Positions 47,026 through 57,159 of a stretch of DNA of 64,000 nucleotides are shown piece after piece. The translations under genes and the position numbers were made by a program. Numbering within the stretch: the stretch's first letter is position 1; each line of letters opens with the position of its first letter. Origin of the DNA: Desmodesmus armatus (lineage: Eukaryota; Chlorophyta; Chlorophyceae; Sphaeropleales; Scenedesmaceae); contig VIIQ02000002.1 of NCBI GenBank assembly GCA_007449985.2, forward strand, positions 124,001-188,000. The letters run 5' to 3'. Below the pieces are notes generated by a model. It ran no database searches. It saw nothing but the letters and a program-made list of their open reading frames with translations, and was not told the DNA's origin.

Positions 47026-50000
47026 ATGCACGCCCTGAACCTCAGCAGCAAAACCTGCTCGTGTAAAGCCAATGCGGCACGTCAGAGCAGCTGCACCGCA
47101 CGGATCACCCAGCAGCACCGCCAGCAAGTGGGAGCAGTGCAGCAGCACTCCAGCCACGTCTGCAAAGCCTCTGGCACAAACGCAGCAGCCCTTGTTGCAG
47201 CAGCAGCAGTCATCCTGCAGTCCTGCGTGACAGGACCCCAGGCAGCAGCAGCTGCTGGAGTGCAACCACAGCAGCAGCAGCAGCAGTGGCAGCAGCAGCG
47301 GCTGCACCTAGCACAGCCAATCTTTGGCGAGCTGGCAGCAGCAGCTGCAGCACCTGCTCTTGAAGAGGAAGAAGATGACGTAAACCTGCAGGAGATTGAG
47401 GATGACATCATGGCTCAGGTGGCCATCCCACAGGAGCTCACAAACTTCATGCAAATGCTGCAGAAGGTAGGTATGCAGAGCTGACAGGCCTTGTCTCGGC
47501 AACACTACATCTGCTACATGGCTGATCGTGCAAGAATGTTGCTGCACCCATCATTCAATGCCGAGTGTTCATTGCACCTGTTCTCTGCTGCCCAAGCCAT
47601 CTTGCTGTGTATCCCCCGGCATGTACACGTGCTGTGTCGCACGCCCCTGCAGCACGCCGCCAGTCACCCGCACCAACGATATAATTCAGTGTGCCCGTTT
47701 GACGTGCCTGCTGTACACAGGGTGTCCCCAAGAACACAACCAAGCTGTCAGAAGCCCGCAAGAGCGTAGGGTTTGACCGCACAGTGGATGGCCGTGTGAT
47801 GCTGTTCTCTGATGATGGGGAGCCCTTCCAGGTCAAAAATGACATGGGGGTGCCAGGAACTCTGCTGCTAAGGTGAGGCAGCACACACTGACAGCTTTCG
47901 ACACAGCGTCAGTACTTTGCCTCCCCCTTCCCACTGGATCTCTTTTTTATGGTTGCATGCATGCTCTCTGTCTACACACATGATAGGAAGTACTTGCATT
48001 GACGCTCACGCTTGAGCGCGCTCGTTGTTACACACTCAGAAAGACTTGCATTCATCTCAGCGTCAGCCCAGCCAGCAGGACGGGGTCTCAGTGCCTTCAC
48101 ACACGCAGTGCACTCCCAACCTACATATGCATTCGCGGTTCGGAAAATGATGTCATACTTGTGGCTCACAGCACAGCCCTCCACGTCAGCCGAAACACAC
48201 CCTCACTCACTTCAAGTGAGTCACTTGGGCAGATTGGTAGTGCGGCAGCAGCAGCATAGTACCACATGCAGCTGCAGTCGCTGTGCACTCCACAAAACCA
48301 CAATGACACACGCGCTCCATCAGTACTGCACACAGCGCACTGTATCACATGGATGGTGAGATGGTTGAGGCATTGGCTGGCTGCACTCCCTGTGTCTACA
48401 CAGCCCTCATGCAGCACTGTGAGCTTCGCAGGCCTCATGCTAGATAGGCTGGCCAGGTAATGTCTGCATTTGGTGTCTTGGGAGCAGAATCCCAAGTCAG
48501 GAAGTGCCTGGGCAGTTGACTGCACCATACGGGCGGTTGGTGTCGCTCACAGGGCTGGGCCGAGGCCAAGGTAGGTACACGGTGCTGGTTGAATTGCTAG
48601 CTTGAGGCCGTACCTTTTGTAGTGGAGGTTCAGACCACCCAACGTCGGTAGCCTGAACTTACACTACAAAGGTTACAGCCTCAAGCTAGCATCTCAACCA
48701 GCACCGTGTACCTGCGCTGGCCTTGATATGGCATTATCGGCTGATACCGGACGTCACCCGTCCCGCTTCCCGCTGGGAAAGCGTGCTGCAGTCAGCAGGC
48801 TGGCTAGGTAGGGGATGCATCATGGACCTACACTGCTTGCAGACACTCACACACTGGGGGTAGCGTCGCCCAGCACGCTGCATGACGGTGGGTCCGCAGC
48901 TAACACTGGCCTGTCATTGCTGGTGCTGCTGTGTCCCTGCAGAGATGCTGGCGGCTACATGTACTACCTGCCCTCTACAGAGTCAGATTCTCTGGTGCAG
49001 ATCGATCTGTCTGATGATGCCATCGTGGCACAGCTGTTTGCCAACCATGCCTGGGAGGAGCTCATTGAGCCTCTGGAGGCCGTTGCACGTGAGAAACACG
49101 GGGTGACTTTATATCGGGAGAGGGGTGGGGGGTCATGGGGTGACTTGACATTCCCCCGAGGGGGGGGGGCGTGTTGTGTGAGGTCTGTGTGATAGGGGTT
49201 GTGTGGGTGGTTGTGGTCGTGTCATTGTTTCGCAGGGAGTTCCTGCTCACGGGGTTAGGGAGTCTGTGTGGCAGCGCAAGGGGAGCGGTGGGGTGGCTGC
49301 AGTGGTGTGAGTTGTGTACTGCCCCTCGGACTTTAGGGTTGCACACTTGCGCTCTGTCAGCTGAGTTATGCAGAGTTATGCAGGGCAATGGCACCCAGGA
49401 CAGACATCCTTGCCTGCACATCATGCCCAGAACATGTAGGACGCATACTCACCACCCCTGCTTGCGCGTGTGTATTGCACGTGCAGCTGTTGACCAGTCC
49501 AGCAGCCAACAGCAGCAGCAGCAGAAGCAGCAGCAGCAGCCGGAGGGTCACCTGGAACAGCTGCGGTTGACTGAGCGTGACTTCAGGGGTGTGATCAGCC
49601 TGCTGCGGGGCTCAATGGAGCTGCCTGAAGAACCTCTGGAGGAGCTGGACGCACGGGAGAGGCAGTAGGTGGGTTGGTTGTCCTGATGTGTGATTTTGAG
49701 GGTATTTTGTTTTGGTACTTAGAGATGCACCGAGTGCGCTTGGGATACTCTGTAGGGTCCGTTTAGCGTACTGGTTCTTTTGGTGTTCTAGTGGGATTTG
49801 TGTGTGTGGGCATGTGTGGATGCTTGCTGCCTTGGACCCTTGATGCACAGGAGTGGTACTGGGTGACTTGGCCATGTGCAAGGGTATGAGAGTATACTTG
49901 ACTGCATTGGTGCCCTAGATATTGGTAACAAGATTGACAGGAAGCATATGGTGCAGCTCTGGGCCCCAAGTCCAGGCATTGTTGTGTGTTGGGTTAGGCT

Positions 50001-50906
50001 CGTGTTGCTTGTGTTGAGCTCTTGGGCCGTGTGATGTCTGGTACTGGCACCAGTATGATTGCGTGGCTGTTACGCTATACGGCCAATGCTTGATTCAAAA
50101 CAAATGTACCCTGACGGCTGTGTCCTGTGCAGAACCTTTTGCCTTTTGTATGGCGTGTTGGCACTTGTTGGCGGATGCGGGTGCCAACAGCATTTTTGAG
50201 GATCATGGCATTGACTGAGCATAGCCGAGTGATGTCTGTACTGGCACCAGTATGAATGCGTGGTCGTTACGCTATACGGCCAACGCCTGATTCAAACTCC
50301 CTAGTACACTGACGGCTGTAATTTCAATCTTGTGCTGCACCCTCTCCCCCCCCCTTTAGGCGCACGTGGGCGCAGACAGCAGTATTGTTGACTTGTCATT
50401 TTGCTGACTGCTTTAGAAGCCGTGTGATGTCTGGTACTGGCACCAGTATGAATGCTTGGCTGTTACGCTATATGGCCAACGCTTGATTCAAAAACAAATG
50501 TACCCTGACGGCTGCTTTTGATGTGAACCCGCATCGTGTAATGTAGTGATGTGGCTCTGATGGTAATGGTGTGGCAGTAGCACTTCTGGTCATTCAGAAG
50601 CCATGTGATGTCTGGTACTGGCACCAGTATGAATGCGTGACTGTTACGCTATACGGTCAACGCCTGATTCAAACTCCCTTGTACCCTGATGGCTGGTTAG
50701 GCAGGTTCTTCTGCGTGCGCACAAGCCTGGTAGCAACATAGTCAGTAGCTAGTCTCCATGATGTGTGGTTGCGCCATCTTGCCCTTGCATTGTCTGACCC
50801 AGGTGCTGCCATGTTGCTGCTTCACATTCGCAGGTCCCAGGGCTTTGCGAAGAGGAAGCAGTTCGTTGCCGGCCTGGCAGCAGCAACGTGGCTGGGAGTC
50901 TGCTGA
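47026..50906 (+). CDS. uncharacterised 329-aa protein, probable organelle targeting; host of an intronic RNA cluster
   Basis: Five exons in phase: 47026-47466, 47721-47872, 48943-49088, 49487-49664, 50834-50906 (990 nt). The N terminus is Ser/Thr/Arg/Lys-rich and poor in acids (MHALNLSSKTCSCKANAARQ), suggesting a transit peptide. Gln/Ala-rich and acidic segments follow. The core reads VGFDRTVDGRVMLFSDDGEP and GGYMYYLPSTESDSLVQIDL, then FANHAWEELIEPL. The C terminus ends in a short hydrophobic helix (KRKQFVAGLAAATWLGVC). I do not recognise the family. Exon 4 reads directly into TAG at 49666, but the donor CA|GTAGGT at 49664 joined to CAG|GTCCCAGG at 50834 keeps the frame and adds 24 residues. 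Unspliced and spliced forms would therefore differ at the C terminus. The last intron (49665-50833) contains four snoRNA-like genes; intron 2 contains a foldback. Confidence 0.7.
48564..48725. repeat. ~160-nt foldback (inverted repeat) in intron 2
   Basis: The left arm (48564-48633) and right arm (48654-48725) are near-perfect reverse complements over about 70 nt, for example GGTACACGGTGCTGGTTGA against TCAACCAGCACCGTGTACC. The loop is about 20 nt. It could be a MITE or a long pre-miRNA-like hairpin. No protein coding and no clear target-site duplication. Confidence 0.9.
50025..50119 (+). ncRNA. box C/D snoRNA-like RNA, copy 1 (type A)
   Basis: The terminal stem is GGCCG with CGGCT. The C-box-like GTGATGT is at 50031-50037 and the D box CTGA at 50111-50114, next to the closing stem. 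The segment before the D box is CAAAACAAATGTACC. A conserved internal TACTGG/CCAGTA hairpin follows the C box. It lies in the last intron of the 329-aa gene. Confidence 0.6.
50223..50317 (+). ncRNA. box C/D snoRNA-like RNA, copy 2 (type B)
   Basis: Stem AGCCG/CGGCT, C-box-like GTGATGT at 50229-50235, D box CTGA at 50309-50312. The pre-D segment is CAAACTCCCTAGTACA, different from copies 1 and 3 and shared in type with copy 4. A CCTGA-like internal D' candidate precedes TTCAAAC. Confidence 0.6.
50418..50513 (+). ncRNA. box C/D snoRNA-like RNA, copy 3 (type A)
   Basis: Stem AGCCG/CGGCT, C-box-like GTGATGT at 50424-50430, D box CTGA at 50505-50508. The pre-D segment CAAAAACAAATGTACC is of the copy 1 type. 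Spacers on either side are unrelated in sequence, so conservation is confined to the RNA-sized block. Confidence 0.6.
50599..50694 (+). ncRNA. box C/D snoRNA-like RNA, copy 4 (type B)
   Basis: C-box-like GTGATGT at 50605-50611 and D box CTGA at 50686-50689. The terminal stem is AGCCA/TGGCT, where the other copies have AGCCG/CGGCT. Both sides changed together (G-C to A-U), which supports a base-paired RNA. The pre-D segment CAAACTCCCTTGTACC matches the copy 2 type. Confidence 0.6.
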
Positions 50907-50924
50907 AAAGCAGTGTCCGGCCCA

Positions 50925-53373
50925 ATGATGTGTGGGCATCAACTCCAGGGACCGTCTCCTCAGGTTTCCATGTTCATGTTGAACCTGGCATTTACATGCC
51001 TACCTATCCAGTACAGGATACCCCTTGTAACAAGTACACATTGCGTGCATTATGTGGTGCCCCACCGATTTCCCCTCGCAGACGACCGTGTTCGACTTCT
51101 GCTTCGTTCCGTTAGAAAGGTTCCCTTGATCAGCAGTAGAGCTGACTGTGACTATACACGGCAGGGGATCCGAACTGCGGCGCAGTATATCGAGGTCAGC
51201 GGGAATATCTCTCTACGCGTATGGAAATACATGACCTTCAAGCTTGAACAGGCTCATGCCATCAACAGTAGAGTGCAGGCTGTTCAGGCAGCAACAGCTG
51301 TGTGTTATGGGCTGGGGGCCCTCTGTTGGATCACGAATGCAAGCTGGTCCGGATGGCCATCAGGACACAGCAGCCTGGACAGCTATCTGACGGGCACGAC
51401 TGCTGTCATCGGGGCGCTGCTGTTCCACCTTGGAGCTTTCTGCCAGGTACCTGGCTCACCAGTGTGAAAAGGTGTCTGTTGCAGCTGTTCTGTGCTGCAG
51501 AGCCTAAAAAAAAGGGTACCCAACGTGAGTGATGAGTGTGAGTGTGAAACGTTTCACAACGCCAACCCCAACTATTCCTGCCGATGCCTGCAGTTGTGGG
51601 ACTCCCTCAACAGCAAGCAGCACACTGCAGCGTTCACCAGACTGCCCTCCGGTGTGAAGGAGCCTTGGCTGGAGCAGCCACACCCCAGCACACTCACACA
51701 CCCGTCCTCCAGCACTACCACAAACAGCGGGGCACCCGACTGCCCTCCAATAACTCCAACTGATGCCGACAGGGCCTGTGAAGGTAATTGGTGGGGCAGC
51801 AGCTTCCTGCGGGCTGGCAGCAGCCAGCTGCATCGCTGCGGCAGTGCAGACAGCCTTGCAGGACTCAGTGCTGACAGTGAGGTGCAGCTGTCAGAGCTGG
51901 AGGGCAGGAGTCCACGCAGCAACAGCACAAACCCTCCGCTGCAGCTTGCAGGAGAGCAGGACGGCACTGATGGCCCACCCCAGACAGAGCGCGCTGACTC
52001 ACAAAAACATGAACAGCTGCTGCAGCAGTGGCCACACCTAGAGCACCTCAGTAGCCCACGGCTAGGTGCAACAGAGCCTGACACCTTGGACGGCGTCTGG
52101 CGCCGCCGCTGCGCTGAACAGCAGCAACAGCAGCAGCAGCAGCAGCTTCACAATGGCTTGCCAGAGGTGTCCAGAAGCCAGAGCTTGCAGCCATGCAGCC
52201 CAGTGAGCAGCTGCCTGGCCTCCCCTGCTAGTGCGTCCAAGGGGATGCGGCGTTCAAGAGGCAGGGGGCTCTGGAGGCAATCCAGCCAGCTGGATGCTTG
52301 GGTGTGGTGGCAGTGGCGGCCACATGACCGGCCCTTTGTGGCCGCATTTGTTCAGGTGAGAGGATTAGAGGAGTGGGTAAGGATAGGGAGAGAAGGACGG
52401 CAGCGCTGGGAGGTTGAGGCTTGTAGGGTGGGGGCCACAGGCAGAGTTAGACAGCATGCTGTTGTTGACAACACACTGTCATCCGCTGCCTGTGGAGTGT
52501 TTGTTTAGTATCAGGACAATGCGTGAAGCTGCAATTGTACTGTGGTCAAGCAATTGACGTGGAGTTGAAGGGTACTCAGCTGGCATCTGGAGGGTTGAAT
52601 GATCCAGTCGATCTACAGAGGTTGCCAGCATGTTCTTCAACATGCTGCTGCCACATGCTGCTGTCACTGCTGGCATCCTGTGATCGTGCCGTCCACTGCA
52701 GGTGGTAGGGACCACAATCTTCCTTGCGGCGTGTGTTTGTGGCTTCCCTGGTGTGCTCCCCACCAACTACGATGCAGGGGACTTCATCTACTGGGATGCA
52801 TTCTTTTGGTGAGTGAGCCAGTTGGGGGTCAGATGGTGATAGAAGCAGCTGCTGCTGCTGCTGCTGCTGCAGTATCAGAAGCTGCTGCAGAAGAAATGTT
52901 GTGCTGAGCTGGGGTCGGACCACATCAAGTGCAATGCTGTGTGACCCCAACAGGGGTGTGCTTTATGATGTTGACGCAAAGGCATTACGTCAAGTCAGCC
53001 CAGGCTCACAACCTGCTGGCGTTTGTGTCTGCTGCCCTGTTTGCTGGTCCATTATGTTGTCCTGCGCAGGGCGCCATTCCTGGTGGGCAGCTGTTTGTTT
53101 ATCAGCAGTGCACTGCTGTCCCTCAGGGACTGTCAGGGTTGTTGGGCCACTGCAAAACCCTCCCTCAGGTCTTGGTGGATGCATGTGCTGAACCTCGTCG
53201 GCAGCATAGGGTTCTGGATGTGCAGCTTTTTTGGATTCTTTGCACACCCTGCTGAGATGTTTCAGCGCTGGGGCATGGCGTTTAGTTGTTTGTGGGGCAG
53301 CTGTTGTTTTGCGGTTGCAGCTTTCTTGCAGCTGCTACTGATTTGGGTTCCAGAGGCTGTGCAATTTGGCTGA
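50925..53373 (+). CDS. YrhK-like integral membrane protein with long loop
   Basis: Exons: about 50925-51446, 51501-52355, 52702-52808, 53070-53373. The last three junctions close in phase (FCQ|SLKK, FVQ|VVGT, WDAFFW|APFL). Hydrophobic segments include AVCYGLGALCWITNAS, TAVIGALLFHLGAFCQ, VVGTTIFLAACVCGFPGVLP, FLVGSCLFISSALLSL, VLNLVGSIGFWMCSFFGFF and CLWGSCCFAVAAFLQLLLIW. The order of a WWQWRPHD motif, a VVGTxIF helix, a YWDAFF motif and a final GxWGSxxF helix matches the widespread algal/fungal integral membrane family with YrhK-type helices. No reaction is known. A ~220-residue Ser/Gln-rich hydrophilic loop (52.0-52.3 kb) is inserted between the first and second pairs of helices. The start is uncertain: ATG 50925 lies only 19 bp past the previous stop, and the previous gene's TGTAA is at 51026. 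Confidence 0.7.
51026..51030 (+). promoter_or_regulatory. putative polyadenylation signal (TGTAA)
   Basis: TGTAA 120 nt after stop 50906. It supports the spliced last exon (50834-50906) as the real end of the 329-aa gene. Confidence 0.5.
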
Positions 53374-54227
53374 GTGCAGTACTGTGCTGTGGGGCTGTTC
53401 GCACATGGTGCTGGAAACCATCCCTGAAGATTTCTGTTGTGCTGCTAGGGTTTCCTGTTGTTGCTGTGTAATGTTACATCATGCGCCTTTGGTGTGTGCA
53501 AGTGTGATGTTTTTTTGTTGGGTAAATGGGGGGCGGACCCCCACCGGCTGGCCACACACGCAACATTGTTTGTTGTGTGAATTGTGTGGTACAGGCCTCT
53601 TGGGCATCGTCACACACGTACACATGTCAAGAGCAGAAAACAAGAGACAAAACCCCGGAGTACATGCGATGGCCAGTTGCCAGGCATCATGGCGGTTGTT
53701 GTGGCATGTTTTGGTTGATGCCTGTTCAAGCCCAGATCCAGCTTGCAGCTGTCTTTGCACCAGGGATAGTATGCTGCGCATGCGGCAAAACCCTTGAGCA
53801 TGCTGTCTTGCATGCTGCTGCTGGGGCTCACAGCACTGCTTGGGGGTTTGGTTTGGAGTATGTTGCTGCGACAGCGTGAGCTGATGTTGAATGCCCTTGG
53901 TTTGTCTGTTGCGGCTGGCAGTTCTCATGCTCACCAAATGGCCAGCTGGTCCAGACAGCACGGCTCTGCAGTGCGGCGCGGGGGTCTGGCGCAAGGAGCT
54001 TACGAGCCAAACGATACCGGTGGGAGTCCCCCCCCCCCCGGTCAAACACAATAAAATGATGCCGGGATGGGATATCGTATGGTGCAATTGAGGCTTGGGC
54101 CATCATGGCCACAGCACTTGCATGGCCCCATCTGGGATTACAATTTGTTCAGAAACAGTCAGTGACAACGATCGAAAGACTACTAGACATTGCATTGCTC
54201 AGGTTGATTTGTACACCTTAGTGGTCC
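53374..54227. other. intergenic region with G-rich repeat motifs
   Basis: TGTAA at 53467-53471 lies 94 nt past the YrhK-like stop. GGCGGACCCCCACCGGCTGG (53533-53552) and an inverted relative near 54019-54040 (CCGGTGGGAGTCC plus a C run) bracket about 500 bp. They may be the ends of a non-autonomous element. No coding exon recognised. Confidence 0.4.
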
Positions 54228-56079
54228 ATGGACTCAATGTGCATGGACTCAATGGGAACAGCTGCTCCTCTTGATGCCCAAAGCAGGCCAAGTGCGATGA
54301 TTCTGGCTGCCCAAGAAGGGGTGGTGGTGCCAGCCTGAGCTGCAGCAAGTTTGCCTGGTGATCGGCTGGAGCTGCGATGCGAGATAATCGACATTCACGT
54401 GAAGGGTGTGGAAGACTGCCTGTCAAGCCTGGTGTCCTTGCAGCACTTGAGCATAGTGCCCACGATAGAGCCGTGTGTTATACCGGGCTCAACTGTTCAT
54501 TGCTTGCAGCATCTCACTTACCTCGATGTCCATGCCCTGCGTGCTGAGAACCTCCTGCAGCTGGGTGGCTTCACGCGCCTGCAGGAGCTGACTTTGCACA
54601 CTGGTTGGGACGTCTGGCCGGCGGTCGGCCCCCGCCGTGTCCCTGGGTTAAAGTTCCCTCCCTTCCTCAAAAAGCTGTGTTTGCCGGATGGCATAGAAGC
54701 AGCCCTGCTGCCGTTGATCCCCTCAGGGTTGGAGGAGCTCGAAGTGAAGTGTGGAGTGGCGGGTCCTGCTGAAGGGCCCGGTTCCTTTTTGTCAGGCTTG
54801 GCACGCTTGCAGAGTCTAACTCGGTTGCGAGTGGCACCGGAAGATGCAGATGAAGTCCTTATCTGGCCTCCTGCCGGTCCTGCATATCAAGCCATGACAG
54901 CCAGCAGCAACCTGGTGTCCTTGGAGGTCATGAAGTTCACTGGCCCTGATCGTGTCTGGCCGTACCTTTTTCCTGCAACGCACAAGTTGCCACACCTGAC
55001 TCTGTTTGTCTGGGGTTCTGTACCACTAGAGGAAGATGTCGATGATGCCCCCTGGCCTTCGTGGGGATCTGCAGATCTTGTCAGCCTTGTCAGCTGCTGC
55101 CCTAATTTGTGTGAGATTCGAAACTTGTACCTGCAGCCCGGGCTGCATGTGTCTGAGCTGCGCAAGCTCACAGCCTTGACACGCTTGTGTGTGAACTATA
55201 ATTGTGAGGACAAGTTTCAGGAGTGTATGATGGGCATGGCGGTTGTGTCGCAGCTGCATCACCTTGAAGTGACCCAGGTCTGCCAGCACTTTGAGCTGTC
55301 TTCTGTGCTGCCGCTGGTGAACCTCAAAGCCTTAGTTCGCCTCCAGATTTCATGGTCTTCTGGCGATGAGGATGCCGACGACGGAGACCTCTTGTGGTGC
55401 AGAACCTGGCAGGTGGGTCAAAGCAGGGGGGGCATACCATGTTTGAAAACAAGAGGGGGTTTTGGCACTGTCATGATGCTGCTCGCAACGCATCTGCACT
55501 TTTCAGCATGTATGCTGCATAGGACAACACACAGCGCTGCAAGTTTCAGCATGGCCTAGGACAGGTTGGCTGCAGTATAGTGTTGGTGTTGCTGCCACGA
55601 TAGGATTGCAAAGTTCTTGAGTTACAAGGTGTCCATTTCTTTGCTTGTGTTGACATTACATCTGCTTGCACATGCTGCAGGAAGACTCTCCCCCTGATGT
55701 GTGGTTGCAGCTGCTGCTGCGCTGCACTACAGATCCCATCTGCCAGCAGCCAGTTGTGAGCAAGCTTGCACATGAGCTGACTAACCACAAGTCAATGACT
55801 GTGCAGCAACAGCGGCAGCTGTCAGCACAGCAGCAGCAGATAGTGGCACAGCAGCAGCTGCTGGTGACACAGCAGCAGCAGCTGTCAGACCAGCGGCAGC
55901 AGCTGTCCGCCCAGCAGCAGCAGCTCTCGGCGCAAGAGCAGCTGGTTGCGGCTCAGCAGCGTCAGATCACTGGCCTGCAGGAGCAACTGTCAGCACAGCA
56001 GCAGGCCGCGTCAGAACAGATGGCTGGCTTGCAGGGGCAGCTGCAGGAGCTGCATGCAGCAGTGCAGCAGCTGCTGTAG
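54228..56079 (+). CDS. leucine-rich-repeat protein with Gln-rich coiled-coil C terminus; in-frame TGA near start
   Basis: Exons: 54228-55412 and 55681-56079, joined in phase. The first exon encodes irregular LRRs (SLVSLQHLSIVP, LQHLTYLDVHAL, LQELTLHTGW, SLTRLRVAPED, NLVSLEVMKF, LTALTRLCVNYN, LVRLQISWSS). The second gives a ~90-residue coiled coil of near-heptad Gln repeats (QLSAQQQQ, QLSDQRQQ, QITGLQEQL). Such LRR proteins are numerous in chlorophyte genomes and of unknown role. The only nearby ATG in frame (54228) is followed by an in-frame TGA at 54336-54338. The uninterrupted LRR frame starts after it and has no ATG until far inside. The gene therefore has an undetected upstream exon, a base error, or is a pseudogene. 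Confidence 0.65.
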
Positions 56080-57159
56080 CACCATTGGTGTGGGATGCAT
56101 ATGTAGCTGGTGTCCGAGATGTTGGTGCAGCACGGTGCATTGGTGTTGTGATGTCATAGACCCTGGCAAAGCACCCATCACCAGCACGACCTTTGTCCTG
56201 CTGGTTTTGTGATGGTCCAGGGAACCTGGATGCTACAGGATGTATTGTAGGTCAGATATGGGATGATGCAGACTGCATAATGTTGTGTGCATTTTGTTCC
56301 AAACATCTTGTTGGTGATCTCAGTGTCCACTCCTATCGCAGCTGACCATGTTCATGTGTCGCTCTGCCAGATACTTGGTACTTGTCGTATGCGTTAGCCT
56401 GGTAACTGAGCGTGACTTTGGCCGCTTGGGCAGCATCTGTTGCTGCCTGCTGATGCAGCTATTGAAGGCAAATGTGCTGTCAGGTGGTGATTATGAGCAG
56501 GATGCAGCCCATGGGCAAGTGCATCAGCAGTGCCACTGCCTGTACTAATCTGCTGCATGTGCCAGGACACTTCAACTAATTCAACCATCAATGTTACATC
56601 TTGTCATGCACCTCTCACGGTGCTGTTCACATCACCACTGGCCACTGTGGTAGCTTGTCACAGAACAAATGTCACCCGCACCAGTCACTGATTGTTGCTG
56701 ACTCATCACCCTCAACGTTGTTCACACTTTTGCGTCCTGAGGGCCGCTGGCAACAGACACAAGTACCCATGCAAGTATGCACATCACATCAACAACAACG
56801 ACAACTCTGTGAGAAGCCAGCCTCACATGCCTGACTCTCACATGCCAAATCAACACCCAAAGACAGCAGTGTTGATAAGTCCGCTCAACTCCACATCATC
56901 CGGTGCATTTGCAGCCAGTGCTTGTCACACAACGTGACATGCATTTGCTGCCACACAGCAACATACATGTGTGTCGACAAACATCCCCCGGCCATATGCA
57001 CCACCAACCACGGTGCCCACACGCGGCTCAGCAGCTGGAGCAACTTCAAGCTGAGTCAACCACCGCGGCACAGCCACAGCCTGAAACCTGAGGTACCAAC
57101 TGATGTCATGAATGCGGCAGTGACTCACTGCTAAGTCACAGCAGGGCCCATGGTGCAGC
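56080..57159. other. intergenic region between convergent genes
   Basis: About 1.1 kb between the 3' ends of the LRR gene (+) and the lumen-protein gene (-). No exon recognised. TTACA at 56594-56598 is a possible but distant minus-strand poly(A) signal. Confidence 0.4.

Noticed and set aside
49366..49551. Leu-rich 61-aa minus ORF as a membrane peptide
   Set aside because: It is the reverse of a CAG (poly-Gln) run in exon 4 of the 329-aa gene.
50025..50694. CRISPR-like array
   Set aside because: Repeats are ~95 nt, structured, only four, in two subtypes, and inside a eukaryotic intron. Spacers are irregular (about 85-105 nt). Box C/D RNA fits better.
50025..50694. tRNA-derived SINEs (GATTCAAA resembles a B box)
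   Set aside because: There is no convincing A box at the right distance, no poly-A or 3' tail, no target-site duplications, and the closing stem covaries.
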